A stretch of 64,000 nucleotides of DNA from Komagataeibacter melomenusus (GTDB lineage Bacteria > Pseudomonadota > Alphaproteobacteria > Acetobacterales > Acetobacteraceae): NCBI RefSeq assembly GCF_013155395.1, contig NZ_JABJWC010000010.1:23722-87721 (forward strand), read 5' to 3'. The position numbers and the translations under genes were made by a program. The notes under the pieces are model-generated. The model did no database searches and had not been told where the DNA came from. It saw only the letters and a program-made list of their open reading frames with translations. Shown here one piece after another: positions 24,100 to 34,000 of this stretch (position 1 is its first letter; the number at the start of each line of letters is the position of its first letter).

Positions 24100-26181
24100 C
24101 TACTCGGCGGCAATGGCCTCCACGTCCTCGCTTGCCGTCACTGTTTCAACCAGTGCCTGATCGGCCAGCCTCGCGGTCCGCAACGCCTCGGGCAGCCAGC
24201 CCGACCCCTCCAGCAGCCGCTCGGCCTCGCGCGCCATGTCGGGCTTCTTCAGGTGGGCAATGCGCTCGACCGCCTCATCGCCGCGCGCTTCGCGCACCGC
24301 CTGGAGGATGCGGGCCTTGGTCACCCGACCGAGATAATTCTCGACGGTCGGCTGCCAGCCCGCCTCGACCAGATCGAGGCTGAGGGCTGCCGCCAGACGG
24401 TCTGCACGCTTGAGACGCTCGCTGACGCTGCGCTGGGACACCGCCCCATACGATGGCATGCGCTCGTAAAGCGCATTGATGCCGAAGGACAGGCAGTGGG
24501 CCAGCAGCGCCATACGGCTGGCATCGTCCAGCCCGTCGATCCAGCGCCACAACGCGTCCTCGTCCTCAGGCAGATCATGCTTCCAACCCTCGTTGCGCTG
24601 GCGCAGCGCATGGGCCGGCACGCTGCCCGGCATGTCGGGCGAATGGACCGGCAGGGAGATTTCCCGGACATAGGCTTCCAGGCAATCCGCACCCGGTGTC
24701 TGCCAGTAAACATCGCGCACCAAGGTGTGCAGCAGTTCGGTCAGGGCGATGTGCGGGTTGCCGACAAACGCGTCTCGTAAGGCCAGCGTGCGCCAGGCCG
24801 TCAGTTCGCTGAGAAGCCGGTCAGGCAGTGGTTTTATCCCGTCTTCTTCCTCGGGTTCGACGTCGGCAGCAATGCTATCGCCCACTGCGCCTTCATCACT
24901 GCCATAATCAGCAATACGTTCATTCGGCCCATCATATGCACCGTGAGCGTATTCATCCGAACCGTCGGCATCATCGGTCTCTTCCCGCTCGGCAGGCATA
25001 TCCTCGGGCAGCACGAAGCCGCGCTCCACCTGCAGCGTACCATCGCTGGCAAGGCTGACGAACACACCTGCCCGCGCCATGTCGGCGGGATCAAATGCGA
25101 GAGGCCGTTCTTCGAGGGCAAGAATGGCCTGCTCGATCTCGCCCAGTCTTGCATCCACCTCGTCCGGATATTCATCGGCCTGGGCATATTCAGCCTCGAT
25201 GGTTTCCTGCTCGGCACGCAGGGCTTCGAGACGGGCTGTCTCTTCATTGGTCAGGGGCACTTCCGTGCCATCGATCTCGACGAACTGCCGTGTGTGCCCC
25301 CATGGGAACGACAGGGCGGTTTCGACCCACTTCCAGCCCTCGGCGCGGACCTGTTCAGCCGCCTCCTGCAGCTTTTCCATGACCAGCCGGTCCAGAATGG
25401 CCGGATCCTGCAGCCAGCCGCCGTCATCGGCCTCGAACAGGTCGCGCATGATAGGCCCACCGGCCGCAAGATAGGTGTCCAGTCCGACGAAGCGTACGCG
25501 ACAATCCGAAGCCCGCACGGTCTTTTCTGTCAGCATGCGGCGGATGACGTAGGGTTCACGGTTATGGCTCTGGGACACGATGTCCCAGACCTGCTCCTGG
25601 CGGGCATGGTCATCGCTGATGGAAAAGGCCATCAGCTGTTCCAGCTTCATGCCGTCCTGCTCGTAGATCTCAAGCAGCTTGTCGGACACGGTCATCAGCC
25701 GCAGGCGCTGTCTGACCACGGCCGGTGCGACGAAGAACGCTGCGGCGATTTCCTCTTCGGACATGCCTTTCTCCAGCATGTCACGGAAGGCGCGAAACTG
25801 ATCCAGCGGGTGCAGGGCCACGCGCTGGACGTTTTCGGCCAAGGAATCATCTTCGGCAAAAATGGCCGATCCGGCTTCGCGAACCACGCATGGCACGGGT
25901 GCCGTCTTAGCCAGTTTCTTCTGCTTCACCAGCAGTTCGAGGGCACGGAAGCGTCGTCCGCCGGCAGGCACCTCATAGGTACCGGTCTCGGCCCCGGTAT
26001 CGTCGAGAACGGGGCGAACATTCAGGCTTTGCAGCAGTCCGCGGCGCTCGATGTCGCGGGCCAGTTCCTCGATTGACAGGCTGGATTTCACACGCCGCAC
26101 GTTGGACTGGGACAGCACCAACCTGTTGAACGGAATGTCACGGGAGGAACTCAGGGTAATTTTGGGAATTGCGGTCGCCAT
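24100..26181 (-). CDS. ParB/RepB/Spo0J-family protein, large ICE-type
   Basis: This 693-residue protein begins with the ParB N-terminal domain (IPFNRLVLSQSNVRRVKSSLSIEELARDIERRGLLQSLNVRPV, then YEVPAGGRRFRALELLVKQ, and the ENVQR motif in SLAENVQRVALHPLDQF). An HTH follows (MSEEEIAAAFFVAPAVVRQRLRLM). Residues about 340-470 are highly acidic, and a helical C-terminal domain follows. True plasmid ParB proteins are half this size; the long form is characteristic of alphaproteobacterial ICEs, where it may act in replication or regulation rather than partition. GGAG 8 bases upstream supports the start at 26181. No ParA lies next to it; the parA here is 20 kb away. Confidence 0.92.
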   Translation of the reverse strand: MATAIPKITLSSSRDIPFNRLVLSQSNVRRVKSSLSIEELARDIERRGLLQSLNVRPVLDDTGAETGTYEVPAGGRRFRALELLVKQKKLAKTAPVPCVVREAGSAIFAEDDSLAENVQRVALHPLDQFRAFRDMLEKGMSEEEIAAAFFVAPAVVRQRLRLMTVSDKLLEIYEQDGMKLEQLMAFSISDDHARQEQVWDIVSQSHNREPYVIRRMLTEKTVRASDCRVRFVGLDTYLAAGGPIMRDLFEADDGGWLQDPAILDRLVMEKLQEAAEQVRAEGWKWVETALSFPWGHTRQFVEIDGTEVPLTNEETARLEALRAEQETIEAEYAQADEYPDEVDARLGEIEQAILALEERPLAFDPADMARAGVFVSLASDGTLQVERGFVLPEDMPAEREETDDADGSDEYAHGAYDGPNERIADYGSDEGAVGDSIAADVEPEEEDGIKPLPDRLLSELTAWRTLALRDAFVGNPHIALTELLHTLVRDVYWQTPGADCLEAYVREISLPVHSPDMPGSVPAHALRQRNEGWKHDLPEDEDALWRWIDGLDDASRMALLAHCLSFGINALYERMPSYGAVSQRSVSERLKRADRLAAALSLDLVEAGWQPTVENYLGRVTKARILQAVREARGDEAVERIAHLKKPDMAREAERLLEGSGWLPEALRTARLADQALVETVTASEDVEAIAAE

Positions 26182-26287
26182 GGCGAAAACTCCATGACGG
26201 GCGGACAGGAGACACTCTCCCACCCTCTCAACCCGTCACGAAAATCCGCGCAGCCCTCTGACTCTGACGGCTGCACCCAAGCCAGCA

Positions 26288-26336
26288 CGCTCTCCCCCTT
26301 TCCCGGTAGAAAGATGTCGGTAATGGGGGGAGAGCG
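26288..26336. repeat. Inverted repeat in the parB leader
   Basis: CGCTCTCCCCC (26288-26298) pairs perfectly with GGGGGAGAGCG (26326-26336) around a 27-base loop, 107 bases upstream of the parB start. The distance resembles that of the structured leaders of other backbone genes, though the sequence is different. Confidence 0.5.
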
Positions 26337-26887
26337 GAATGTCCAGTTTCCGCGCAGACCTCAAAATAACGGACATTCATTGGGGCTGCTGTCGGCTTTC
26401 GATTGTTCCCAGTAGAAACGAGGCCTGTACAATTTTTAGAACGAGTGTCCACTGCCATCGTGATCGTTTTTATCTACAATTACTACTTTATTTTTTATAT
26501 TTGTAGTAATTATCGATATATAATTGGAAATTTATCCGAATTGATAACGGATACCATGAATTGTGTCATGCTCGACCAGTTGCATCTGCTATGCGTCGGT
26601 CTGGCCCCCTTTGCAACGAAGCATCGGGGTAAATAACTGTCGAGCCAAGGCCAGGCCACCAGTCTCGCAGCCGTGGCGAGGTCGTTGCGGCCCATAGCTG
26701 GCGAGCGCAGCATGGCGGTAGGCTCCGACACAAAGGGCGATATCGGAAGTTCGCCGCGCGTGCGAACGCAGCCTTGCCACAAGGTAGAAGCGGACATTCC
26801 GTCCCAACTGTCATTCTGACCGGCATCTTGGCTGCGTGAATGTGGGCCTATCCACTAATTCACGCGACTATGCGCACGACGACCTAT
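26337..26887. other. Region between parB and the restriction operon
   Basis: About 550 bases hold an AT-rich block (26455-26555) and then a GC-richer block (26590-26820) where two minus-strand frames stay open over the same bases. Those translations look like noncoding sequence (many Arg, Cys and Trp, no domain), so no gene is called. The block could be decayed or a boundary between imported segments. Confidence 0.4.
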
Positions 26888-26906
26888 TGATAACCGTCGA
26901 TTATCA
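26888..26906. promoter_or_regulatory. Palindrome upstream of the HigA-like gene
   Basis: TGATAA (26888-26893) and TTATCA (26901-26906) flank a 7-base spacer, 31 bases before the start codon of the HTH gene. The spacing of two half-sites suits a dimeric HTH regulator acting on its own promoter and on the restriction operon behind it. Confidence 0.5.
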
Positions 26907-26936
26907 CTCTACGGTTTCAGCAATGGAGGAGCAGGC

Positions 26937-27221
26937 ATGACCCATCCCGGAATCCTTGTTCGCCAAGAGTGCCTTGATCCCAACGGCCTGTCCGTCACCA
27001 ATGCCGCACGGGTGCTCGGGTGCAACCGTCAGACTCTCAGCAACCTCCTGAATGGGCGGTCCGGCATCTCGCCGGAGATGGCGCTACGCCTTGAAAAGGC
27101 ATTCGGCACCTCCGCCCGGTCCTGGATGGAACGGCAAATGAACCACGAGCTGGAAACGGTCATGGCCCGCGCCCATGAGATCGAAGTCCGGTCATTTACA
27201 AGGCGCCCCTCATGCACATGA
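26937..27221 (+). CDS. HigA/VapI-type HTH protein without a toxin partner
   Basis: This 94-residue protein is a HigA-type antidote: HPGILVRQECLDPNGLSVTNAARVLGCNRQTLSNLLNGRSGISPEMALRLEKAFGTSARSWMERQ (residues 3-67), with an XRE HTH at 19-60. GGAGGAGC precedes its ATG. HigA normally follows a HigB RNase gene, but no HigB-like frame is visible upstream. It ends 28 bases before hsdM and is probably co-transcribed, so it may serve as a control protein for the restriction system. The last ten residues (RSFTRRPSCT) are atypical, and the end could have been altered by the junction with hsdM. Confidence 0.85.
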   Translation: MTHPGILVRQECLDPNGLSVTNAARVLGCNRQTLSNLLNGRSGISPEMALRLEKAFGTSARSWMERQMNHELETVMARAHEIEVRSFTRRPSCT

Positions 27222-27249
27222 ACCGCGCGACAATTACAGCAGGCAGCAA

Positions 27250-28788
27250 GTGATCACAGGCACAATCAAAACCCAGATAGACCAGATCTGGAACGCGTTC
27301 TGGTCCGGCGGGGTCTCCAACCCGCTTTCCGTGATCGAACAGCTCACCTTCCTCATGTTCATCAAGCGGCTTGACGACCTCCAGACGGTTGAGGAGCGCA
27401 AGTCAGAAGACCTCGGCCTTCCCATCGCCCGCCGTATCTTCCCCGAAGGGGCCGACGACAAGGGCGAGCCCTACGACAATCTCCGCTGGTCCCGCTTCAA
27501 GCATTTCGAGGCCCGAGAGATGATGCGCATCGTGGATGAGCACGTCTTCCCCTTCCTGCGCCAGTTAGGTGAGGAAGGCTCGTCCTACGGCACCCACATG
27601 AAGGACGCGCGGCTTGGTTTCTCCAACGCCAACTTACTGGCCAAGGTCGTGCAGATGCTCGACGACATCCACATGGATGACCGCGACACCAAGGGCGACG
27701 TTTACGAATACATGCTGGGCAAGATTGCCAGCGCGGGCACCAATGGCCAGTTTCGCACACCCCGACACATCATCGAGTTGATGGTCAACATCATGAAGCC
27801 GCAGCCCGGCGACACCATCTGCGACCCGGCGGCGGGCACCTGCGGCTTCCTCGTGGCGGCGGGCGAATACCTGCGCGACCACCACCCGGAGATGTTGCGA
27901 AAAAAGGAAACCCGCGACCACTTCCACAATAGCATGTTCCACGGCTTCGACTTCGACGCGACCATGCTGCGGATCGGCGCGATGAACATGACCCTGCATG
28001 GGGTCGAGAACGCCGATGTTTCCTACCGCGATAGTCTGGCTGAGGAGCATGGCACCGACGCGGGCACCTATTCCCTGATCCTTGCCAACCCGCCCTTCGC
28101 CGGATCGCTCGACTATGACACCACGGCCAAGGACCTTTTGAAGATCGTCAAGACCAAGAAGACCGAACTGCTCTTCATGGCGCTCTTCCTGCGGCAGCTG
28201 CGGATCGGCGGGCGCGCGGCCGTGGTCGTGCCGGACGGGGTGCTCTTCGGCTCGTCGACCGCCCACAAGGGCGTTCGCAAGATGCTGGTCGAGGAACACA
28301 AGCTCGACGCCATCATCAAGCTGCCCTCGGGCGTCTTCCGTCCCTATGCCGGTGTGTCTTGCGCCATCGTGGTCTTCACCAAGACCGGCGTCGGCGGTAC
28401 GGAGGGGGTGTGGTTCTACGACATGACGGCGGACGGCTTCAGCCTTGATGACAAGCGCACGCCCCTTATGGAGGCCGAAAAGCTGGGCGTCTGCCCGATG
28501 CAGGCGCTTTCGCCCGAGGAGCATGCGAAAAACAACCTGCCCGACATCCTCGACCGCTGGAATGATCGGGACGCCGAGGCCGCGCGGCCCCGCACCGCGC
28601 AAAGCTTCATGGTGCCCGCGGAGGACATCATCGCCACCGGATCATGGGACCTGTCGCTGAACCGCTACAAGGAGATCGAGCACGAGGAGGTCACCCACGT
28701 CGCCCCCGCCGAGATCATCGCCGAGCTGCGCGCGCTGGAGGCCGAGATCGCCGAGGGGCTGGATCGGCTTGAGGGGATGCTGGGATGA
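27250..28788 (+). CDS. hsdM: Type I restriction-modification system, methyltransferase subunit M
   Basis: This 512-residue N6-adenine methyltransferase modifies the host copy of the target site and forms the core of the M2S and R2M2S complexes. The N-terminal HsdM domain (GTIKTQIDQIWNAFWSGGVSNPLSVIEQLTFLMFIKRLDDL) is followed by the SAM-binding motif CDPAAGTCGFLVAAGEYL (about 194-211) and the catalytic NPPFAGS motif (about 281). The GTG at 27250 is chosen because relatives start VITG/MITG here; longer in-frame starts run into the higA gene. The stop overlaps the hsdS start as ATGA. Codon usage is strongly GC-biased, unlike hsdS. Confidence 0.95.
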   Translation: MITGTIKTQIDQIWNAFWSGGVSNPLSVIEQLTFLMFIKRLDDLQTVEERKSEDLGLPIARRIFPEGADDKGEPYDNLRWSRFKHFEAREMMRIVDEHVFPFLRQLGEEGSSYGTHMKDARLGFSNANLLAKVVQMLDDIHMDDRDTKGDVYEYMLGKIASAGTNGQFRTPRHIIELMVNIMKPQPGDTICDPAAGTCGFLVAAGEYLRDHHPEMLRKKETRDHFHNSMFHGFDFDATMLRIGAMNMTLHGVENADVSYRDSLAEEHGTDAGTYSLILANPPFAGSLDYDTTAKDLLKIVKTKKTELLFMALFLRQLRIGGRAAVVVPDGVLFGSSTAHKGVRKMLVEEHKLDAIIKLPSGVFRPYAGVSCAIVVFTKTGVGGTEGVWFYDMTADGFSLDDKRTPLMEAEKLGVCPMQALSPEEHAKNNLPDILDRWNDRDAEAARPRTAQSFMVPAEDIIATGSWDLSLNRYKEIEHEEVTHVAPAEIIAELRALEAEIAEGLDRLEGMLG

Positions 28789-29924
28789 CGAATTTGATCC
28801 CTCTGGGAGAGATCGTTGACATCAGAGGTGGAGGCACCCCTGATAAGCAGGTTCCAGCATATTGGAATGGAGACATACCATGGGCATCAGTAAAGGATTT
28901 TAAGAGCGGAGTTCTGGATCGAACCGTCGACAGGATAACGCCTGAAGGTGTCGCTGCGTCAGCCACCCAAGTAATCCCTGCTGGCCATATCATTGTTCCA
29001 ACTCGCATGGCGGTTGGAAAGGCCGCAATCAACACTATCGACCTTGCAATTAATCAAGATCTGAAAGCTCTCTTTCCAAAGCCTGACGTAGATACCCGGT
29101 ACCTATATCACGCACTCCTAGGTAACAGCGACAAACTCCTAGAACAAGCAACAGGCGCGACGGTCAAAGGCATCAAGTTGGATGTTCTGCGTGGTCTAAA
29201 AATCCCCCTCCCGCCGCTGGAGGAGCAGAAGCGGATTGCGGGAATACTGGATCAGGCAGCAGAGCTCTGCCGCCTCCGCACCCGCGCCCTCGACAAACTG
29301 AACACTCTCGGTCAGGCAATCTTTCATGAGATGTTTCCCCGGTCCGACCACGACATACCCCGGAAACTGCTCGGGGAGCTTTGCACAATCGTCCGAGGAA
29401 GTTCACCAAGACCACAAGGTGATCCGCGCTACTTTGGTGGCGATGTTCCGAGGCTGATGATTGCCGACATTACGCGAGACGGAATGCTCGTGACTCCCTG
29501 CATCGACAGTTTGACGGAGGCAGGAGCCAGAAAGAGTCGACATATGGACGCTGGTTCCGTTGTCATGGCTGTCAGCGGAGCGGTCGGATTACCCGCAATT
29601 CTGGCCTGTGACGCCTGTATCCACGATGGATTTGTCGGGTTTCGAGATCTCTCTGAGAAGATTATGCCCCGTTTCCTGTATCAAGTTCTTTTGGCTGGGA
29701 TGACCGAAAATAAGGCCAAGGGAACAGGTGCCATCTGGACAAATTTGACGACTGATCAAACTCGCCGATTTGACATTCCAATGCCGCCCATTGGTGCGCA
29801 GGAGAATTTCGTAAATCGCGTGACGAAGCTAGAGAGACAACGTGAATTTTACCAAATTTCTCAGGAAAAAGCCACCTCCATCTTCGCCTCCCTCCAGCAC
29901 CGCGCCTTCCGGGGGAAGCTCTGA
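28785..29924 (+). CDS. hsdS: Type I restriction-modification system, specificity subunit S
   Basis: This 379-residue DNA-recognition subunit has two target-recognition domains: the first about residues 1-145 (LGEIVDIRGGGTPDKQVPAYW...), the second about 185-345 (LGELCTIVRGSSPRPQGDPRYFGGD...). Each is followed by a conserved helical spacer (IPLPPLEEQKRIAGILDQA at 144-162; IPMPPIGAQENFVNRVTKLERQ near 330). The split target site cannot be read from sequence. Its base composition is less GC-rich than hsdM, as usual for fast-evolving hsdS genes. It overlaps hsdM by 4 bases and the next gene by 1 base. Confidence 0.95.
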   Translation: MTNLIPLGEIVDIRGGGTPDKQVPAYWNGDIPWASVKDFKSGVLDRTVDRITPEGVAASATQVIPAGHIIVPTRMAVGKAAINTIDLAINQDLKALFPKPDVDTRYLYHALLGNSDKLLEQATGATVKGIKLDVLRGLKIPLPPLEEQKRIAGILDQAAELCRLRTRALDKLNTLGQAIFHEMFPRSDHDIPRKLLGELCTIVRGSSPRPQGDPRYFGGDVPRLMIADITRDGMLVTPCIDSLTEAGARKSRHMDAGSVVMAVSGAVGLPAILACDACIHDGFVGFRDLSEKIMPRFLYQVLLAGMTENKAKGTGAIWTNLTTDQTRRFDIPMPPIGAQENFVNRVTKLERQREFYQISQEKATSIFASLQHRAFRGKL

Positions 29925-30922
29925 TGCGTGGTGAATTTCTGGGTGTTCAAAGCCTGCTGGTGATCGAGGTCCTTGAACCTTTGTTCGAGTTCATTGAAGA
30001 AAACGAAATCGAGGTCGAAGACTTGTGGCTGGATATCCTGCAGTCGGCGTTACCAAGGCCGATGCCGCCGGTCGCCCCGACATACCAATCTTACAACAAC
30101 GACGGTGAGCTGCACCTGCTGGAGGACCTTGAGGCGCGGGCAACCTACGAAGCGGCTCTTGAACGACATCAAGCCACGCTGGAGACCTACATGGATGCCA
30201 GCACAGACGACGGGCTCGCGCGGGATTACATCCGCAACTTTTTCGATGACGCGCCCTCGGAACATGCCATTGTCGAAATTCTGGAGAAATCCTTCAAACC
30301 CTTCGATGATGCCGGCGGCGATCAGCTGTCAAACGCGTACCTCGTTGCCGTCCAGACTTTCATTGAGAAGTTCAGCTTTCGCTACGACGTCCGCCGACCG
30401 TCCTATAACCGCCGGATGTCGATCTATCCGACTCTCCCGTGCATGTTCACAAAGATGCTGCGGGAGCTGAAGACAGCAACAGATCAGGATCCTGATCTGG
30501 CCGAGTTGATGGCAGCTTTCGAAGAAACGATCATTGACCTGCGGGATGAACGGTCTCCGACCCGGGTCAAACGCTGCATCGCCGCGCAATTCAATCTGCT
30601 GGAGGCACTTCTGTCCCAGCATCCGGATGTACTGGCTTTCAATGCGGACATAGCTAGCGGAGCACGCAGGAGGAATGAGGTAAATACTTTTGGTGCGATG
30701 TGCGACACGGCACAGGTGTGGCCGCATGCTGCTGTTTTGAACTCAGCGAAAGAACTCTACCGGTTTGCCTCAGATTATCCCGGCATTAGGCATGCTGGCC
30801 GCCCAAGAAGCCGTAAGTGTGAAATTGATATGCGTGACTTGCTGTCTATGTCCGTCGTCCTCACGGGGCTTTTCCCTTACCTAAATTCGACCACTGATCG
30901 CGAAAAAATTTATTTGGGTTGA
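29924..30922 (+). CDS. Unrecognised protein embedded in the type I R-M operon
   Basis: This 332-residue cytoplasmic protein starts one base inside the hsdS stop (TGATG), so it is translated with the operon. The N-terminus is acidic (LFEFIEENEIEVEDLWLDIL), the middle is helical and charged, and the C-terminus, ASDYPGIRHAGRPRSRKCEIDMRDLLSMSVVLTGLFPYL, resembles the C-terminal segment of abortive-infection (Abi_C/HEPN-like) proteins, with an Arg-His pair in GIRHAG. That likeness is weak and from memory of the pattern. Its place between hsdS and hsdR suggests an accessory defence function, such as an abortive arm or a regulator. It has no membrane segment. Confidence 0.75.
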   Translation: MRGEFLGVQSLLVIEVLEPLFEFIEENEIEVEDLWLDILQSALPRPMPPVAPTYQSYNNDGELHLLEDLEARATYEAALERHQATLETYMDASTDDGLARDYIRNFFDDAPSEHAIVEILEKSFKPFDDAGGDQLSNAYLVAVQTFIEKFSFRYDVRRPSYNRRMSIYPTLPCMFTKMLRELKTATDQDPDLAELMAAFEETIIDLRDERSPTRVKRCIAAQFNLLEALLSQHPDVLAFNADIASGARRRNEVNTFGAMCDTAQVWPHAAVLNSAKELYRFASDYPGIRHAGRPRSRKCEIDMRDLLSMSVVLTGLFPYLNSTTDREKIYLG

Positions 30923-31068
30923 GGATTAGATGACCACCAGTTTCACCAGTGTTACCAAAACTATGCAATCCAAAGAGGCATACGTCAGTTCGTGACCACA
31001 GGAGCCGATTTCTCTCTTGATCAAGCTATTCTGGGTGAAACGGAATTCGATTTTCAGGGGGCTAATAC

Positions 31069-34000
31069 ATGAGCCAGTTCAGTTTTCTGTCAGCGGACTT
31101 TCCAGCCATCTTCAAGACGGCGAGCAAGGCCGAGACCCACGCGCTCTCCGACCCGCGTGGCGCGTGCTTCTGGGCGCGACTGACGCTTGAGACGGCGCTG
31201 AAATGGCTCTACCGGACCGACCCGGCGCTGCGGAGGGTCTACACCGACACGCTGGCCGCGATGATTGCAGAGCCGAGCCTGGCGGCACTGACCGGCCCCG
31301 CCGTCGTCATCAAGGCCCGTTACATCAAGGACCAGGGCAACCGCGCCGCCCATGACACCGGCAAGCCTCTGAGCGCCTATGATGCCAGCGCCTGTGTGCG
31401 CGAGCTGTTCCATGTCTGCTACTGGATTGCCCGGACCTACGCAAAGATCAAGCGCCCGGACCCGGCGCTGACTTTCGACGCCGGGAAGTTGGAGAAGTCG
31501 CTGACAATCACCGCCAGCACCGTGGCGCAGATTCAGAAGATTGAAGTGGACATAAAGGCCGAGCGCAAGCGCGCAGTGGAGGCCGAGGAAGCCCTTCGTG
31601 CCTCTGAAGAGGGGCGCGCCAAGCTGGATGCGGAGCTAGCCGCCGTTCGGGCGGAAATGGCCGCACTGCGCAAGGCTAACAGCACGGTGCAGGACGACCA
31701 TGATTACGGCGAGGCCGAGACCCGCGACAACTTCATCGACCTGCTTCTGAGCGAGGCGGGCTGGCCGCTCGATCAGGAGCGGGACCGGGAGTTCGCCGTG
31801 ACGGGCATGCCCACCCAGAGCGGTGACGGTTACGTCGACTACGTGCTCTGGGGTGACGACGGGAAGCCACTGGGTTTGGTCGAGGCCAAGCGGACGAAAA
31901 AAGACAGCCGGACGGGGCAGCAGCAGGCGAAGCTCTACGCTGACTGTCTGGAAAAGCGATACGGTCGCCGCCCGGTAATTTTCACCAGTAACGGCTATGA
32001 GCACTGGATCTGGGACGACCAGGCCTATCCGCCGCGACGGATCTCGGGGTTTCTGAAGAAGGATGAGTTGCAGCTGCTCTTGCAGCGTCGCGAGAACGTC
32101 CGCCCCTTGGCGAAGGTCGATGTAGACCCGGAGATTGCGGGGCGCCATTACCAGCAGCGCGCCATTCGCCGTGTGGGGGAGGCCATCGAACGCGACGCTC
32201 AACGCAAGGCCCTGCTGGTCATGGCCACGGGCAGCGGCAAGACCCGGACCGTCATCGCCCTGATCGACCAGCTGATGCGCGCCAACCGGGTGAAGCGCGT
32301 GCTCTTCTTGGCCGACCGGATCGCCTTGGTGAAGCAGGCCCACGGGGCGTTCAAGGCGCATCTGCCCTCGACGCCCTCGGCCAACCTGCTTGAGCGGCAC
32401 GACACCAAGAAGAACGACCACGCCGGAGCGCGGGTCTGCCTGTCGACCTATCCAACAATGATGGGGCTGATCGAGGAGAGCAAGGGCGGCGAAAAGCGTT
32501 ACGGCCCCGGTCATTTCGACCTGATCGTGATCGACGAGGCGCACCGGTCGGTCTACCGCAAATACCGGGCGATCTTCGAGTATTTCGACAGCCTGCTGGT
32601 CGGGCTGACCGCAACACCGCGCGATGAGATCGACAAGGACACCTATTCCCTGTTCGGGCTTGAGAAGGGCGTGCCAACCGACGCTTACGACCTTGATGAT
32701 GCCGTGGGCGATGGTTACCTCGTGCGGCCGACCACCATCTCCGTGCCGCTGAAGTTCCAGCGCGACGGCATCGACTACGATCAGCTGACCGACGAAGAGA
32801 AGGAAGCCTGGGACGCCATCGAGTGGGACGAGGAAGGCACAGAGCGGGACCGCGTCGAAAGTGCCGACCTGAACAAGTGGCTTTTCAACAAGGACACGGT
32901 CGACAAGGTGCTGGAGCACCTGATGCGCAACGGGATCAAGGTCGAGGGGGGCGACCGGCTGGGCAAGACGATCATCTTCGCCAAGAACAGCAAGCACGCC
33001 CGGTTCATCGTCGACCGCTTTAATGAGGCCTATCCGTACTACAAGGGGCAATTCGCCCAGCTGATCGATTACAGCGTCAGCTACGCCCAGTCGCTGATTG
33101 ACGACTTCTCCGAAGCGGACAAGGCCCCACACATCGCGGTTTCGGTCGACATGCTGGATACCGGCATCGACGTGCCCGAGGTCGTGAACCTCGTCTTTTT
33201 CAAGATCGTCAGGTCCAAGACCAAGTTCTGGCAGATGGTCGGTCGAGGCACCCGCCTGTGCCCCGATCTGTTCGGCCCGGGCGAGGACAAGCAGCAGTTC
33301 GTCATCTTCGACTACTGCCAGAACCTTGAGTTCTTCCAAGAGAACCCTAACAGGACTGATGGCCCCGCGGCCAAGCCGCTAGGCGAGCGACTGTTCGGCT
33401 CACGCGTCGAACTGATCGAGGCCCTGGCAGACGCTGGCGAGCCGCACGAGGTGCTGATCAAGGACATCAAAAGGCGGCTCCATGACGAGGTACTTGGCAT
33501 GCCACTGGACAACTTCATCGTCCGGGCCAAGCGGCGGAGTGTCGAGAAGTTCCGCGACCCGAAGGGCTGGGACAACCTGACCCTCGACGACCGGCTGACG
33601 CTGATCGGGGAGGTCGCCGGGCTGCCAACGGCCTTCGAGGATGGCAACCTGCCCGCGAAGCAGTTCGACCTGTTGCTTCTGACCACACAGCTAGAGCTGC
33701 TGAAGCAGACCGGAGCCTTCACCCGGCTCCAGATGCGGATCATCAGCTTCGCTTCGGCGCTGGAAGGCATCGACAACGTGCCTCTCGTGGCGAAGGAAAT
33801 GGAGCTGATTCTCGACATTCAGACTGACACCTTCTGGGAAAGCATCACACCGGAGATCCTGGAGACCGTGCGTCGACGCCTTCGCCACCTGGCTGAGCTC
33901 ATCAAGCCGGTGGAGCGCAAGGTGGTCGTCACCGACTTCGAGGATGACATCGGCGAAGGGACCGAGGTCACCATGCCGGAGGTGGGCAGCGGCGTGGACA

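Noticed and set aside
26510..26826. Overlapping minus-strand frames upstream of the HigA-like gene
   Set aside because: Several frames are open over the same bases with noncoding-like composition (many Arg, Cys, Trp) and no start signals; treated as a gap.
31636..33339. Very long minus-strand frame opposite hsdR (567 codons)
   Set aside because: A shadow of the GC-rich hsdR codons; its product is low complexity in Val, Gly, Asp and His and has no motif, while the plus strand carries complete HsdR domains.
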